Shown here in pieces: positions 54,782 through 62,250 of a stretch of 64,000 nucleotides of DNA. The position numbers and the translations under genes were made by a program. Origin of the DNA: Brevibacillus borstelensis (lineage in GTDB: Bacteria; Bacillota; Bacilli; Brevibacillales; Brevibacillaceae). The notes beneath the pieces are model-generated. The model saw nothing but the letters and a program-made list of their open reading frames with translations, did not search any database and was not told the DNA's origin. The stretch covers positions 62,001-126,000 of the forward strand of contig NZ_RHHO01000009.1 in NCBI RefSeq assembly GCF_003710865.1, read 5' to 3'. Position 1 is the first letter of the stretch. Each line of letters begins with the position of its first letter.

Positions 54782-54802
54782 GATTTGTACGGTTCCCACC
54801 TT

Positions 54803-54903
54803 CTTATCTCTCAGAATAACTCCGCAGGATTTAGCACCGTAAGGTCCATCAGACCAAGGTTGCCGGGTTTCATCGGGCCAGTCCCTCCACCACTCTCGAT
54901 AAG
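54803..54903 (-). promoter_or_regulatory. SAM-I (S-box) riboswitch aptamer upstream of oppBCDFA
   Basis: Minus strand: CTTATC...GATAAG closes P1, then GAGAGTGGTGGAGGGACTGG, CCGATGAAACCCGGCAACC and GGTGCTAAATCCTGC, the hallmark S-box segments in the right order. With the following terminator it should switch the opp operon off when S-adenosylmethionine is abundant. That makes this importer part of the methionine/sulfur regulon. Confidence 0.96.
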
Positions 54904-55129
54904 AATGTTTTATGAAGTTAAATTTCATTCACTAAATTCTTTTTTATCTTATCATTTTACTTGGATATGTCAATGCGGTTTTAGTGCATTTGATTTTTGT
55001 TTATTTGTTAGATTATTTGGTTATTGACTCAGGTTGTTGATCCCACACATTATGCCTTCTATTTGATATAAGTAATTTTTAACCGACGATGTTAGGTTAT
55101 TATCCCTCAATAATAGTACGTCTATAAAT

Positions 55130-55158
55130 TTGATGCTAGGATTAGGTGTCTATAAAAT
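55130..55158 (+). promoter_or_regulatory. Possible sigma-A promoter of the ParB-like/methylase pair
   Basis: TTGATG, 17 bases, TAAAAT. Moderate match in an AT-rich context, about 115 bases before the ParB-like start; other pairs are possible. Confidence 0.3.
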
Positions 55159-55273
55159 ATGTTGCAGAAAGTCAATATGTTCTTTGGAAAAATAATTCCA
55201 TTACAGGGAAACGGAAAATTTTGTCGAATAGGGTAATAAATTGAGTCTAAAAGACTATAAGCAGGGGGTTCAT

Positions 55274-56941
55274 ATGTCACTTACAATTTCACCACTAAAT
55301 CTAACGTTAGATAAACAAAATCCCAGATTTGTTGTAATAAGCGATAATAGTGAAGAATCCATTCGGAAATATATGGCGATGTACGAAGATGTTTGCCAAT
55401 TAGCAGAGGAAATTAATAATAACAGAGGTCTCTTATTAGGAGAGCGAATAGTAGTCATTCATGAAAATAGCAAATATGTTGTAATGGAAGGTAATCGTAG
55501 AACAGTAGCTCTCCAGTTTTTGCTAGACAGAACACTGATCCCTGATGGTTTTAATCATAAAATCCCCAATGTTGCAAGCGAAACGCTTGCTAATATTACC
55601 ACTATTGAGGTAGATGTCGCTCCCGATCGAAATTACGCAATTGCCTTAATGAGTAGACGACATATTCAAGGCGTAAAAGACTGGAAGCCATTAGCAAAGA
55701 AGCAATTTTTCGCATCAATGTACAATCAAGGTAACTCAATAACTACTTTAAGTGAGAGAACGGGAGTAAAAATATCTGAAATCCGAAAAGATATACGCGA
55801 TTATAAATTTCTTCTAAAAGCTTCAAAGAAATACAAGGATGCCCATCCTGATTTTAATGAGGATTTAATAAACATTAAGATTGATCCTTTCTTGCGAATT
55901 TTTTCAGCCACTCAATTCGTCGGAAATAAAAAAATGAAACCTACAGATCTACTAAAAATTAAATACGATTCTCAAGAAAACCTTTACAGCGAACTTCCAG
56001 ATAAAGTGTTTTATGTAATTCTTGAAAAGATTTTTAAAGAAACCATAGTAGATAAAACTATTAAAACACGGAATAGTCTGTTTGATGTTACTGGGGTTAA
56101 GAGTTTACTTGAGAACTTTATAAAGACATCTGAAGGAGGTAACGGCACTAATTCGGGAACTGAATCTGCTCTCAGTGGTGAGCCTGCCCCTGGTAGTGAA
56201 CCTACTCCTGATGATGGGCCTGCTACCGGTGGAGGACCTGCTACCGATGGAGGACCTGCTACTGGTGGAGGACCTGCTATCGGTGGAGGACCTGCTACCG
56301 GTGGAGGACCTGCTACCGGTAGAGGACCTGCTACCGGTGGAGGACCTGCTACCGGTGGAGGACCTGCTACCAGTGGAGGACCTGCTACCGGTGGAGGACC
56401 TGCTACCGGCAGAGGACCTGCTACTGGTGGGGGACCTACTCCTGGTGGTTCTTCGCCCTGCTTTTTCTTTGAGCACATCTCTTGGTCAAGACTTTCCCCA
56501 AATAATATTGAACATGCCGGTCTAATCGTTGCCCTAGATGAACTCTATAAGATGTCGACTAATACCGTAAAGATTAATGGGAGGACCGAAAAAATCTATA
56601 AAATATATTCTGTTGCTGCTGGGATGGTCCTGCGAACTGCCTATGAACAAGTATTAAAATTACAGCTAAAAAAAACCGGGTTATGGCCAGGTCTGGTTAG
56701 TCAGTTCCAAATACCAATGTTAAGTAACATTGAGAATCATATTAAAAGAAATATTAATACTGCCCTTCCCGATCCAGCCATGAGAACGGCCTTTAATCAA
56801 GTAACCAATTCGCGATCCCGGGATTTTTTAAACACAACTGTCCATAATCCTGGTTTAGTACGTACAACGGCCTCTTCTCTTGAAGGTTTAGCAAGTGGTG
56901 GTCTTTTCTCCTTAATTCAGCTTATAATTAATGATATATAA
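55274..56941 (+). CDS. ParB/Srx-domain protein with hexapeptide-repeat linker and HEPN-like C-terminal domain
   Basis: A 555-residue protein. The N-terminal ParB/Srx-like domain (about 1-100) has QNPRF and the nucleotide-binding motif VVMEGNRRTVALQ. A helical HTH-like part (about 130-180) has LSERTGVKISEIRKDIRDY. An unusual linker (about 315-392) consists of 13 Gly/Pro/Ala/Thr hexapeptides (GGGPAT). The C-terminal domain (about 395-555) is alpha-helical with YSVAAGMVLRTAYEQVLKL and FLNTTVHNPG, reminiscent of HEPN-like domains of ParB-containing defence proteins, though the Arg-to-His spacing is not the standard HEPN motif. AGGGGG five bases before this ATG sets the start. It is followed 40 bases on by an adenine methylase. 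Role unknown; defence or modification is inferred. Confidence 0.7.
   Translation: MSLTISPLNLTLDKQNPRFVVISDNSEESIRKYMAMYEDVCQLAEEINNNRGLLLGERIVVIHENSKYVVMEGNRRTVALQFLLDRTLIPDGFNHKIPNVASETLANITTIEVDVAPDRNYAIALMSRRHIQGVKDWKPLAKKQFFASMYNQGNSITTLSERTGVKISEIRKDIRDYKFLLKASKKYKDAHPDFNEDLINIKIDPFLRIFSATQFVGNKKMKPTDLLKIKYDSQENLYSELPDKVFYVILEKIFKETIVDKTIKTRNSLFDVTGVKSLLENFIKTSEGGNGTNSGTESALSGEPAPGSEPTPDDGPATGGGPATDGGPATGGGPAIGGGPATGGGPATGRGPATGGGPATGGGPATSGGPATGGGPATGRGPATGGGPTPGGSSPCFFFEHISWSRLSPNNIEHAGLIVALDELYKMSTNTVKINGRTEKIYKIYSVAAGMVLRTAYEQVLKLQLKKTGLWPGLVSQFQIPMLSNIENHIKRNINTALPDPAMRTAFNQVTNSRSRDFLNTTVHNPGLVRTTASSLEGLASGGLFSLIQLIINDI
56216..56449 (+). repeat. Tandem 18-bp coding repeat, 13 units
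   Basis: Thirteen head-to-tail 18-mers of the type GGACCTGCTACCGGTGGA, most with 0-2 differences, no indels, coding GPATGG-phase hexapeptides. The unit joints contain GGTGGAGGACC, so a Shine-Dalgarno-like GGAGG recurs at nearly every 18 bases. The array is more GC-rich than the gene around it. Confidence 0.95.
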
Positions 56942-56981
56942 GTATTCGAATTAAAATTTATATTAGAATGGAGTACTACGG

Positions 56982-57866
56982 ATGCCAACTACAATAAATC
57001 CTTTACGTTACCCTGGCGCAAAAAGACAGTTGGTTCCATATATCTCAAGATTATTAGAATCTAATAATCTATTAGGAAGTACTTTTTACGAACCATATGC
57101 CGGGAGCGCGGTTGTAGGGCTTGAACTGTTACAAAAAGGACTAATAAACAAACTAATCTTAGTCGAAAAAGACGTCCTAATTTACTCGTTTTGGAAATGT
57201 GTGTTTAGCTGTGCTGAAGAACTATGCAATAGGATAGAAGAGACTTCAATAGATATAAAAACCTGGATAACTCTTAAGCCATTACGTGATGTTAAAAATC
57301 CTCATGATAGCAATTTGTTAGACTTGGGGTTTGCTGGACTCTTTTTCAATAGAACTAACTTTTCAGGAATACTTAAAGCCAACCCAATAGGTGGTATAAA
57401 CCAAGATTCTTCATATAAGATTGATTGCAGATTTAATAAACCTTTACTCATTGCTCTTATAAAAAAACTGGCTCAGTTAAAAGATAGAGTCGAGATTCAT
57501 TGGGACGACGCGATAAACTTTATGAATAAGATTAAAAGCAACTTTCTTAAGGAAAAGAGTTTTGTCTATTTCGACCCGCCATATTATTCTAAAGGAGAAA
57601 AGTTGTATCGCCATTTTTATTCTAGTGTAGATCATGAAAGTCTAGCCAATTTTGTTCGCCATAGTAAACATTATGATTGGTTGATAAGTTATGATGATGC
57701 CCCCTATATTTGTGGTCTTTATAGCGGGATCGGTGCCAAGTATTGCCCTTTCTATCTTGATTATTCTGTTTCAAAAAAACAACGTTCCACGGGTAAAGAA
57801 TTGCTAATTTCTAACCTTCCCTTACCACCAGTTAACATCTATAAAAAATTGATAATAAACAACTAA
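56982..57866 (+). CDS. D12-class (Dam family) DNA adenine N6-methyltransferase
   Basis: A 294-residue methyltransferase. SAM-binding: NPLRYPGAKRQLVPYI then FYEPYAGSAVVGLEL. Target-recognition middle part with FFNRTNFSGILKANPIGG. Catalytic motif DPPYY in VYFDPPYYSKGEKLYRHFY. This is the alpha-class order of Dam/DpnM enzymes that methylate adenine in short sites such as GATC; specificity cannot be read. AATGGAG precedes ATG. It is AT-rich like its partner, 40 bases after the ParB-like gene, with a terminator downstream. No conventional restriction endonuclease gene is adjacent. Confidence 0.87.
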   Translation: MPTTINPLRYPGAKRQLVPYISRLLESNNLLGSTFYEPYAGSAVVGLELLQKGLINKLILVEKDVLIYSFWKCVFSCAEELCNRIEETSIDIKTWITLKPLRDVKNPHDSNLLDLGFAGLFFNRTNFSGILKANPIGGINQDSSYKIDCRFNKPLLIALIKKLAQLKDRVEIHWDDAINFMNKIKSNFLKEKSFVYFDPPYYSKGEKLYRHFYSSVDHESLANFVRHSKHYDWLISYDDAPYICGLYSGIGAKYCPFYLDYSVSKKQRSTGKELLISNLPLPPVNIYKKLIINN

Positions 57867-58032
57867 AAATATGATGATTTTTTGGGACAATGAATGCCTA
57901 ATCGAGATCTGCAAGGTCTAAGAGTAAATTCTGAATCCTCGTCTATTGAGTCCTTTGTTTATTTTGCTGACAAACCATATACGACGATCCCCTAGCTTCA
58001 TGAAATTTTCACAAACACAACTCCATTTCAGT

Positions 58033-58066
58033 GGCATTGACCTCAATGGTCAGTGCCTTTATTTTT
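58033..58066 (+). terminator. Rho-independent terminator after methylase
   Basis: A 10-bp stem GGCATTGACC / GGTCAGTGCC (one wobble, loop TCAAT) followed by TTTATTTTT, about 170 bases after the methylase stop. Confidence 0.85.
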
Positions 58067-58249
58067 CAATAAGTTCTTGACAACTCACATTAGTTTGTGC
58101 AATTTAGTTACCAATATAAAAGCTACTATCGACATGGGACACCCTACGATAACTGTTTATTCCTTAAAGGAATTCTCGTCCGAGATAATTTTAATACTGT
58201 GATATGTACGGAGGAGGTGGTGGATAACGAACCCCCGCCCGAAAACAGC

Positions 58250-58386
58250 GATACATAAGCATATTCGAGTGCAGTCGTTTTATAGAATTTCGATTAACAA
58301 CCTGCGAAACGATACGCCAGCTGAAACCTAGCCTGATTGATATCTTCCTTTGGCCTCAAGCGGATACCTCCGGTGTATCTCACTAA
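58250..58386 (+). pseudogene. Possible transposase/integrase C-terminal relic
   Basis: Two adjoining frames read RVQSFYRISINNLRNDTPAE and then LIDIFLWPQADTSG, with a stop and frameshift between. The pattern recalls the C-terminal beta domain of integrase-core transposases, which recognises a short INN-L segment followed by a PxE turn. No terminal inverted repeats were found. Tentative. Confidence 0.25.
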
Positions 58387-58587
58387 AGTTGAACGCTAGT
58401 CATGCCATATGGGTTATGGAATGGTAGCGCCTCACTAATAATTAAGCAAATTAAACTTGAAACCCCCATTCATTCTATCCAATTAAAGCCCACTTCTTTT
58501 TAGAAATTTCTTTACCTTGCTATTAGCGTCTAAGTGATTACATTCTTTAGCACCTAAAATAACACTACTTGAAAAAGCCCCCTATAG

Positions 58588-58760
58588 TCATTTATTTAAG
58601 GCAGAGAAATAATTCAAGATGAGTCTGTTTAGAACTTTGTTATTCCCTTTGGAATACAGCCTCTTCAATAATAATCTTTCAACCACATCCCCAACAATCT
58701 CACCAGGGAGTCCATAATCTAATCCGGCAAATTCCCAGACCTCGTCCCAACTTCATAAGA
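58588..58760 (-). pseudogene. Orphan C-terminal protein fragment abutting the multicopper oxidase gene
   Basis: A minus-strand frame reads WEFAGLDYGLPGEIVGDVVE and continues through LLLKRLYSKGNNKVLNRLIL to a TGA at 58588. It looks like a real protein tail of AT-rich origin, but it has no start and overlaps the end of the oxidase gene in another frame. It may be what remains of an island gene cut at the junction. Confidence 0.3.
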
Positions 58761-60842
58761 AGCCCGCACATGATCATACATAAGATGCAAAATCATGCCG
58801 GTCGCCGCATGATCCAGGTTATGGCAGTGGTCCATCCACATGCCCGGATTGTCCGCGACAAATGCGACCTCATACGATTCGCCGGGCAGCACGTTTAACG
58901 TATCGGTAAGCCATGGAGTCTTCACCTTCTCGCCGTTCTTCTTCAAAACCGTCATATGATGCCCGTGCAAGTGCATCGGATGCTCGGTCAAGCTTTTATT
59001 CACAAAGGTCGTTTTGACGCTATCGCCTTCTTTGACGACAAAAGTCGGCACCCGGGGATACACCTCTCCATTGATCGTCCACAAAAAATGAAACGTGCCG
59101 TTGTAAAATCCCATCTCGTTTCCGAGAATCATCTGGAATTCCCGATCGAATTTTTTCGCTGCCGTGACGTCATTTGTGACGGGCTTACCGTAATCGGACG
59201 GGTCGAACTCGGCAGATTCCGCCTTGAAGATCGGTTCCTCCGGAGGGGTTTCGGTATAAAAAATGATGCCAGGATTGCTCGTGTTCTTGTAATCGCCGAG
59301 TTTAAAGAGAACGGGACGGTCCGGCATCGTGAAGGTCACGTCGTATCTGCCGCCCGAACCAAGCCGCAACGCTGTTTGATCGGACAATGGCTGCGGGTCT
59401 TGAATCCGCATCCCGTCAATGCTCGTGATTCGGAAATCGGTCCCCTGCAGAAGATATTTTTGTGAAAGCTTATGCGTATTGATGATTCTCAGCTTTACTT
59501 TCTTCCCCGGCTTTACCTGCTTCGTTTGCCAACCGTCTTCTTTTCCAAAGGCATGTTTATACCCTTGGCTGGTCGTCCAGCGATGGTTGATGACGGTAAA
59601 CTGTTCGTCAAAGGTTTCCGCGTCCTGCTTCGACTCGACAATCAGCGTGCCGAAAAGCCCTTTCACCACTTGCTCCGACGCTTGCTGATGAGAATGGAAC
59701 CAGTACGTCCCTTCCTGCTCGGCCCGAAACTTGTAAGTAAACGATTGCCCCGGTTTCACGACATTTTGCGTCATCCCCGGCACGCCGTCCATTGCATTCG
59801 GCACGTTATAGCCATGCCAATGAATCGTCACTCCGCTATCGATATCTTTATTGATCAGCTTCACTTCGACCATATCGCCATGCTTCACCCTGAGCTCGGG
59901 AGCGATTTCGCCGTTATACGTCCAGGCATCGATCACGGCTCCAGACGCAAGCGGTATCTTCTCTTGCTGTGCCACCAGTTCGAACTTCACATCGGCAGGA
60001 GCGGAAATATCTCCGGTCAGAGCTGCTACTTCAACTGTCCCTGTGCCGGTTTGATGATGAGCGCCATGCTGCTCATGACGATGATGCCCGGAGACTGCAG
60101 ACATCCGTGTAGCCGCGCCGCCCCCTTCGTCAATCCGGTCGTGATTCATCATGTCGGATGCTTCCGGCAGCTTGGAGGCTTGCACTCCCGCCAGTACGTT
60201 TGATACAAGGATGGCGATTGCGACCACCGCGGTTAGCGTACCAGCAGCAACGAAGTTGACCATCCTGTAAACAAGCCCGCGCTGAAGCGGTTCCCCCCGT
60301 ACAACCTTCGCGTACCTTCTTCTTGCAAAAATCGCCGGCACAAGCAAAAGGAGCGCAACCAGCATCATCCGTTGAACGACCTCAAACGGGCCGGGCAGAA
60401 CAGGCTGGGCAAAGACGGTGCTGAAAGCAGCAATGCCGGATGCGAGCGCTGCCGCATAAAAGGACAGCAGTACGGATGGATGAGCCACTGTGCGCAACGC
60501 TTCCGTCGTCGGTGCATCTCCACCGGAGTCCCGCAAGCTTTTTAACCGGGGCCATACCGTTACCGTCAAATACAATTGAGGAATCAACGTCAGCGGGATA
60601 ATCGCTTTGACCGTTCCCTCTACAAACAGCCAGCCGCTCGTAACGAGTTGGCCGATGATGATCGCGTACCACAGAGCACTCAGAAGAAGCGCCGCGCCAC
60701 CCACCCGCAGAAGGAAAGCTCTCCTCTTTTTCAAGCTGTCGCTGGTTTGCGAGTAAGGAAGGCCTGTTGCCACAATACCGGCGATCCCCCACAACAGGGT
60801 CATACAGATCGTAAGCACGATGCTGGAAATGGTTTCAAACAT
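58719..60842 (-). CDS. Membrane-anchored multicopper oxidase
   Basis: A 707-residue protein. The N-terminal 220 residues form a membrane domain with about six helices. A His-rich linker follows (SGHHRHEQHGAHHQTG). Then come cupredoxin domains with all four copper motifs: HWHGYN, FHSHQ, HPMHLHGH and DHCHNLDHAATGM, which provide the type 1, 2 and 3 coppers. It would oxidise Cu(I) or organic or metal substrates outside the membrane using oxygen. GAGGAGGGG precedes ATG. It follows a DUF2269-like membrane protein by 30 bases and is divergent from a two-component system, suggesting copper resistance. Confidence 0.88.
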   Translation of the reverse strand: MFETISSIVLTICMTLLWGIAGIVATGLPYSQTSDSLKKRRAFLLRVGGAALLLSALWYAIIIGQLVTSGWLFVEGTVKAIIPLTLIPQLYLTVTVWPRLKSLRDSGGDAPTTEALRTVAHPSVLLSFYAAALASGIAAFSTVFAQPVLPGPFEVVQRMMLVALLLLVPAIFARRRYAKVVRGEPLQRGLVYRMVNFVAAGTLTAVVAIAILVSNVLAGVQASKLPEASDMMNHDRIDEGGGAATRMSAVSGHHRHEQHGAHHQTGTGTVEVAALTGDISAPADVKFELVAQQEKIPLASGAVIDAWTYNGEIAPELRVKHGDMVEVKLINKDIDSGVTIHWHGYNVPNAMDGVPGMTQNVVKPGQSFTYKFRAEQEGTYWFHSHQQASEQVVKGLFGTLIVESKQDAETFDEQFTVINHRWTTSQGYKHAFGKEDGWQTKQVKPGKKVKLRIINTHKLSQKYLLQGTDFRITSIDGMRIQDPQPLSDQTALRLGSGGRYDVTFTMPDRPVLFKLGDYKNTSNPGIIFYTETPPEEPIFKAESAEFDPSDYGKPVTNDVTAAKKFDREFQMILGNEMGFYNGTFHFLWTINGEVYPRVPTFVVKEGDSVKTTFVNKSLTEHPMHLHGHHMTVLKKNGEKVKTPWLTDTLNVLPGESYEVAFVADNPGMWMDHCHNLDHAATGMILHLMYDHVRASYEVGTRSGNLPD

Positions 60843-60872
60843 GGTCTCCCCTCCTCGTGATCGGATGCTTCG

Positions 60873-61409
60873 TCATTTTGCCGCTTCTTGCTTGGGCTTC
60901 CGGACGATCGGCTTGATTTTTCCAAACGGTTTGAAATAAGTGATCGCCGTCATAAAGATCAGCGAGACGATATTGGCAATGGCTCCGCCAATCAATGAAT
61001 AACTAGTGTTCAGGAAGGCAGCATCGCCGAGCGCAAGGAATCTCTCCTGTTCGGCGATCCGAACGATTTGAGACAACCAGTCTGCCATATACCCGATGCC
61101 GAAACCGATCAACGATACAGTCAGGATCAGCTTAATCAAGATCCAGTAATGCTTGAAAAGCCCCCAATTCGTCCAAACGGACAAGACAATGCCGGTGAGC
61201 AGCGCGACTACAGCGGTGTACCGGATGAAGACAACATCGACCAAATGCATATTGTCCAAGGTGTAATACAGCTGCTCGCCGTTCTCCGCCTTCAGCATAT
61301 ACATACCGAGCAGCAGCATGACCATCGCTCCGCCAAGCCAGCAGACGACCGAAAGCACATGGATGATGATGAGCAATTGCTTTTTCCTGATCGACAATTT
61401 GTAACCCAT
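60873..61409 (-). CDS. DUF2269/CopD-like integral membrane protein
   Basis: A 178-residue protein with four helices (about 12-32, 55-75, 85-108 and 140-162). It has features of DUF2269/CopD-type proteins: KKQLLIIIHVLSVVCWLGGA at the start and HYWILIKLILTVSLIGFG. Histidines in helices could bind heme or copper. It is in operon with the multicopper oxidase. The start MGYKLS is set by AGGGAGG eight bases upstream; the open frame begins 12 codons earlier. Confidence 0.75.
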   Translation of the reverse strand: MGYKLSIRKKQLLIIIHVLSVVCWLGGAMVMLLLGMYMLKAENGEQLYYTLDNMHLVDVVFIRYTAVVALLTGIVLSVWTNWGLFKHYWILIKLILTVSLIGFGIGYMADWLSQIVRIAEQERFLALGDAAFLNTSYSLIGGAIANIVSLIFMTAITYFKPFGKIKPIVRKPKQEAAK

Positions 61410-61490
61410 ACTCCAATCCTCCCTAACAGCTTCTTTGTTAGCCATCCTACCAACGAAATGTTGCGAACTTGTGGTGAACCTATTTACACA

Positions 61491-61519
61491 TTGTGAGGGC
61501 CACAGATATCCGATAAAGT
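61491..61519 (+). promoter_or_regulatory. Possible promoter of the two-component operon
   Basis: TTGTGA, 17 bases, TAAAGT, about 30 bases before the regulator start. The divergent gap also contains TTGTGGTGAACC and ACATTGTGAGG, which could be half-sites for the OmpR-type regulator. Tentative. Confidence 0.4.
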
Positions 61520-61551
61520 GGTATTAAATGGGCAGTACTGGGAGGTTGAAA

Positions 61552-62250
61552 ATGGGGAGTAAAGTTCTGATCGTAGAGGATGAAATCAAAATCGCATCGC
61601 TCATCGAATCGTTTCTTCAGAGCGAAGGATACGATTGTCTAACAGCGATAGATGGCAAAACGGCCCTGCAGCTCTTTGCAAAACACAAACCGGATATTGT
61701 GCTCCTGGACTGGATGCTTCCGCAAATGAACGGACTGGACATTTGCCGGCAGCTCAGACAGATCGGCTCTCCCGGCATCATCATGGTCACGGCCAAATCC
61801 GAGGAAACCGACAAAATCGTCGGCCTCGAAATGGGAGCGGACGATTACCTGACAAAGCCTTTCAGCTTGAGGGAGCTTTCCGCCCGAGTCCGTTCCCTCT
61901 TGAGACGGATGAACAGAAATGAAAGCGACGGGTCCGGCAGCGTGCTGCGAAGAGGCGATTTGACGATTCACGAGGACAGTCTGCAGGTGTTTAAAGGGAC
62001 AGAGGAGCTGCATCTCACTCCAACCGAATTCAAAATCCTGCACCTGCTGGCGTCGAAGCCCGGACGGGTGTACAGCCGCATGCAGCTTCTGCAGCACGCT
62101 TTCGAGGAGGAATTTGTCGTCGACGAACGGACGGTAGATTCCCATATCAGCAAGCTCCGCAAGAAAATAGAGAACGGCAGCCGGACCTCCGACTACATTC
62201 AGACGGTATACGGATTCGGCTACCGATTCGGAGCGGAACATGAAAATTAG
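61552..62250 (+). CDS. OmpR/PhoB-family response regulator
   Basis: A 232-residue regulator. Receiver domain (1-118): acidic pocket VEDE, phosphorylation site in PDIVLLDWMLP, MVTAKSE and conserved Lys in DDYLTKPF. Winged-helix DNA-binding domain (about 132-228) with LTPTEFKILHLLASKPGRV and VDSHISKLRKKIE. GGGAGG six bases before MGSKV sets the start. It overlaps the kinase gene by 11 bases. Divergent from the oxidase operon, it probably activates it in response to metal stress (inference). Confidence 0.92.
   Translation: MGSKVLIVEDEIKIASLIESFLQSEGYDCLTAIDGKTALQLFAKHKPDIVLLDWMLPQMNGLDICRQLRQIGSPGIIMVTAKSEETDKIVGLEMGADDYLTKPFSLRELSARVRSLLRRMNRNESDGSGSVLRRGDLTIHEDSLQVFKGTEELHLTPTEFKILHLLASKPGRVYSRMQLLQHAFEEEFVVDERTVDSHISKLRKKIENGSRTSDYIQTVYGFGYRFGAEHEN

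Larger units (their letters stand above)
54685..55273. other. Intergenic region between oppB and the AT-rich island
   Basis: About 590 bases. The left third holds the SAM riboswitch and terminator of the opp operon. From about 54940 base composition becomes strongly AT-rich, marking the left edge of the island. A weak promoter for the island genes is listed. No repeats or att-like direct repeats were recognised. Confidence 0.55.
57867..58718. other. Right flank of AT-rich island with gene relics
   Basis: About 850 bases with no intact gene. It contains the methylase terminator and two short relics (listed). The composition is AT-rich up to the multicopper oxidase stop, giving the right edge of the island. 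Confidence 0.5.

Noticed and set aside
56175..56478. Open frames on both strands through the 18-bp repeat
   Set aside because: Another artefact of a repeat length divisible by three; the ParB-like frame continues with real domains on both sides, the others do not.
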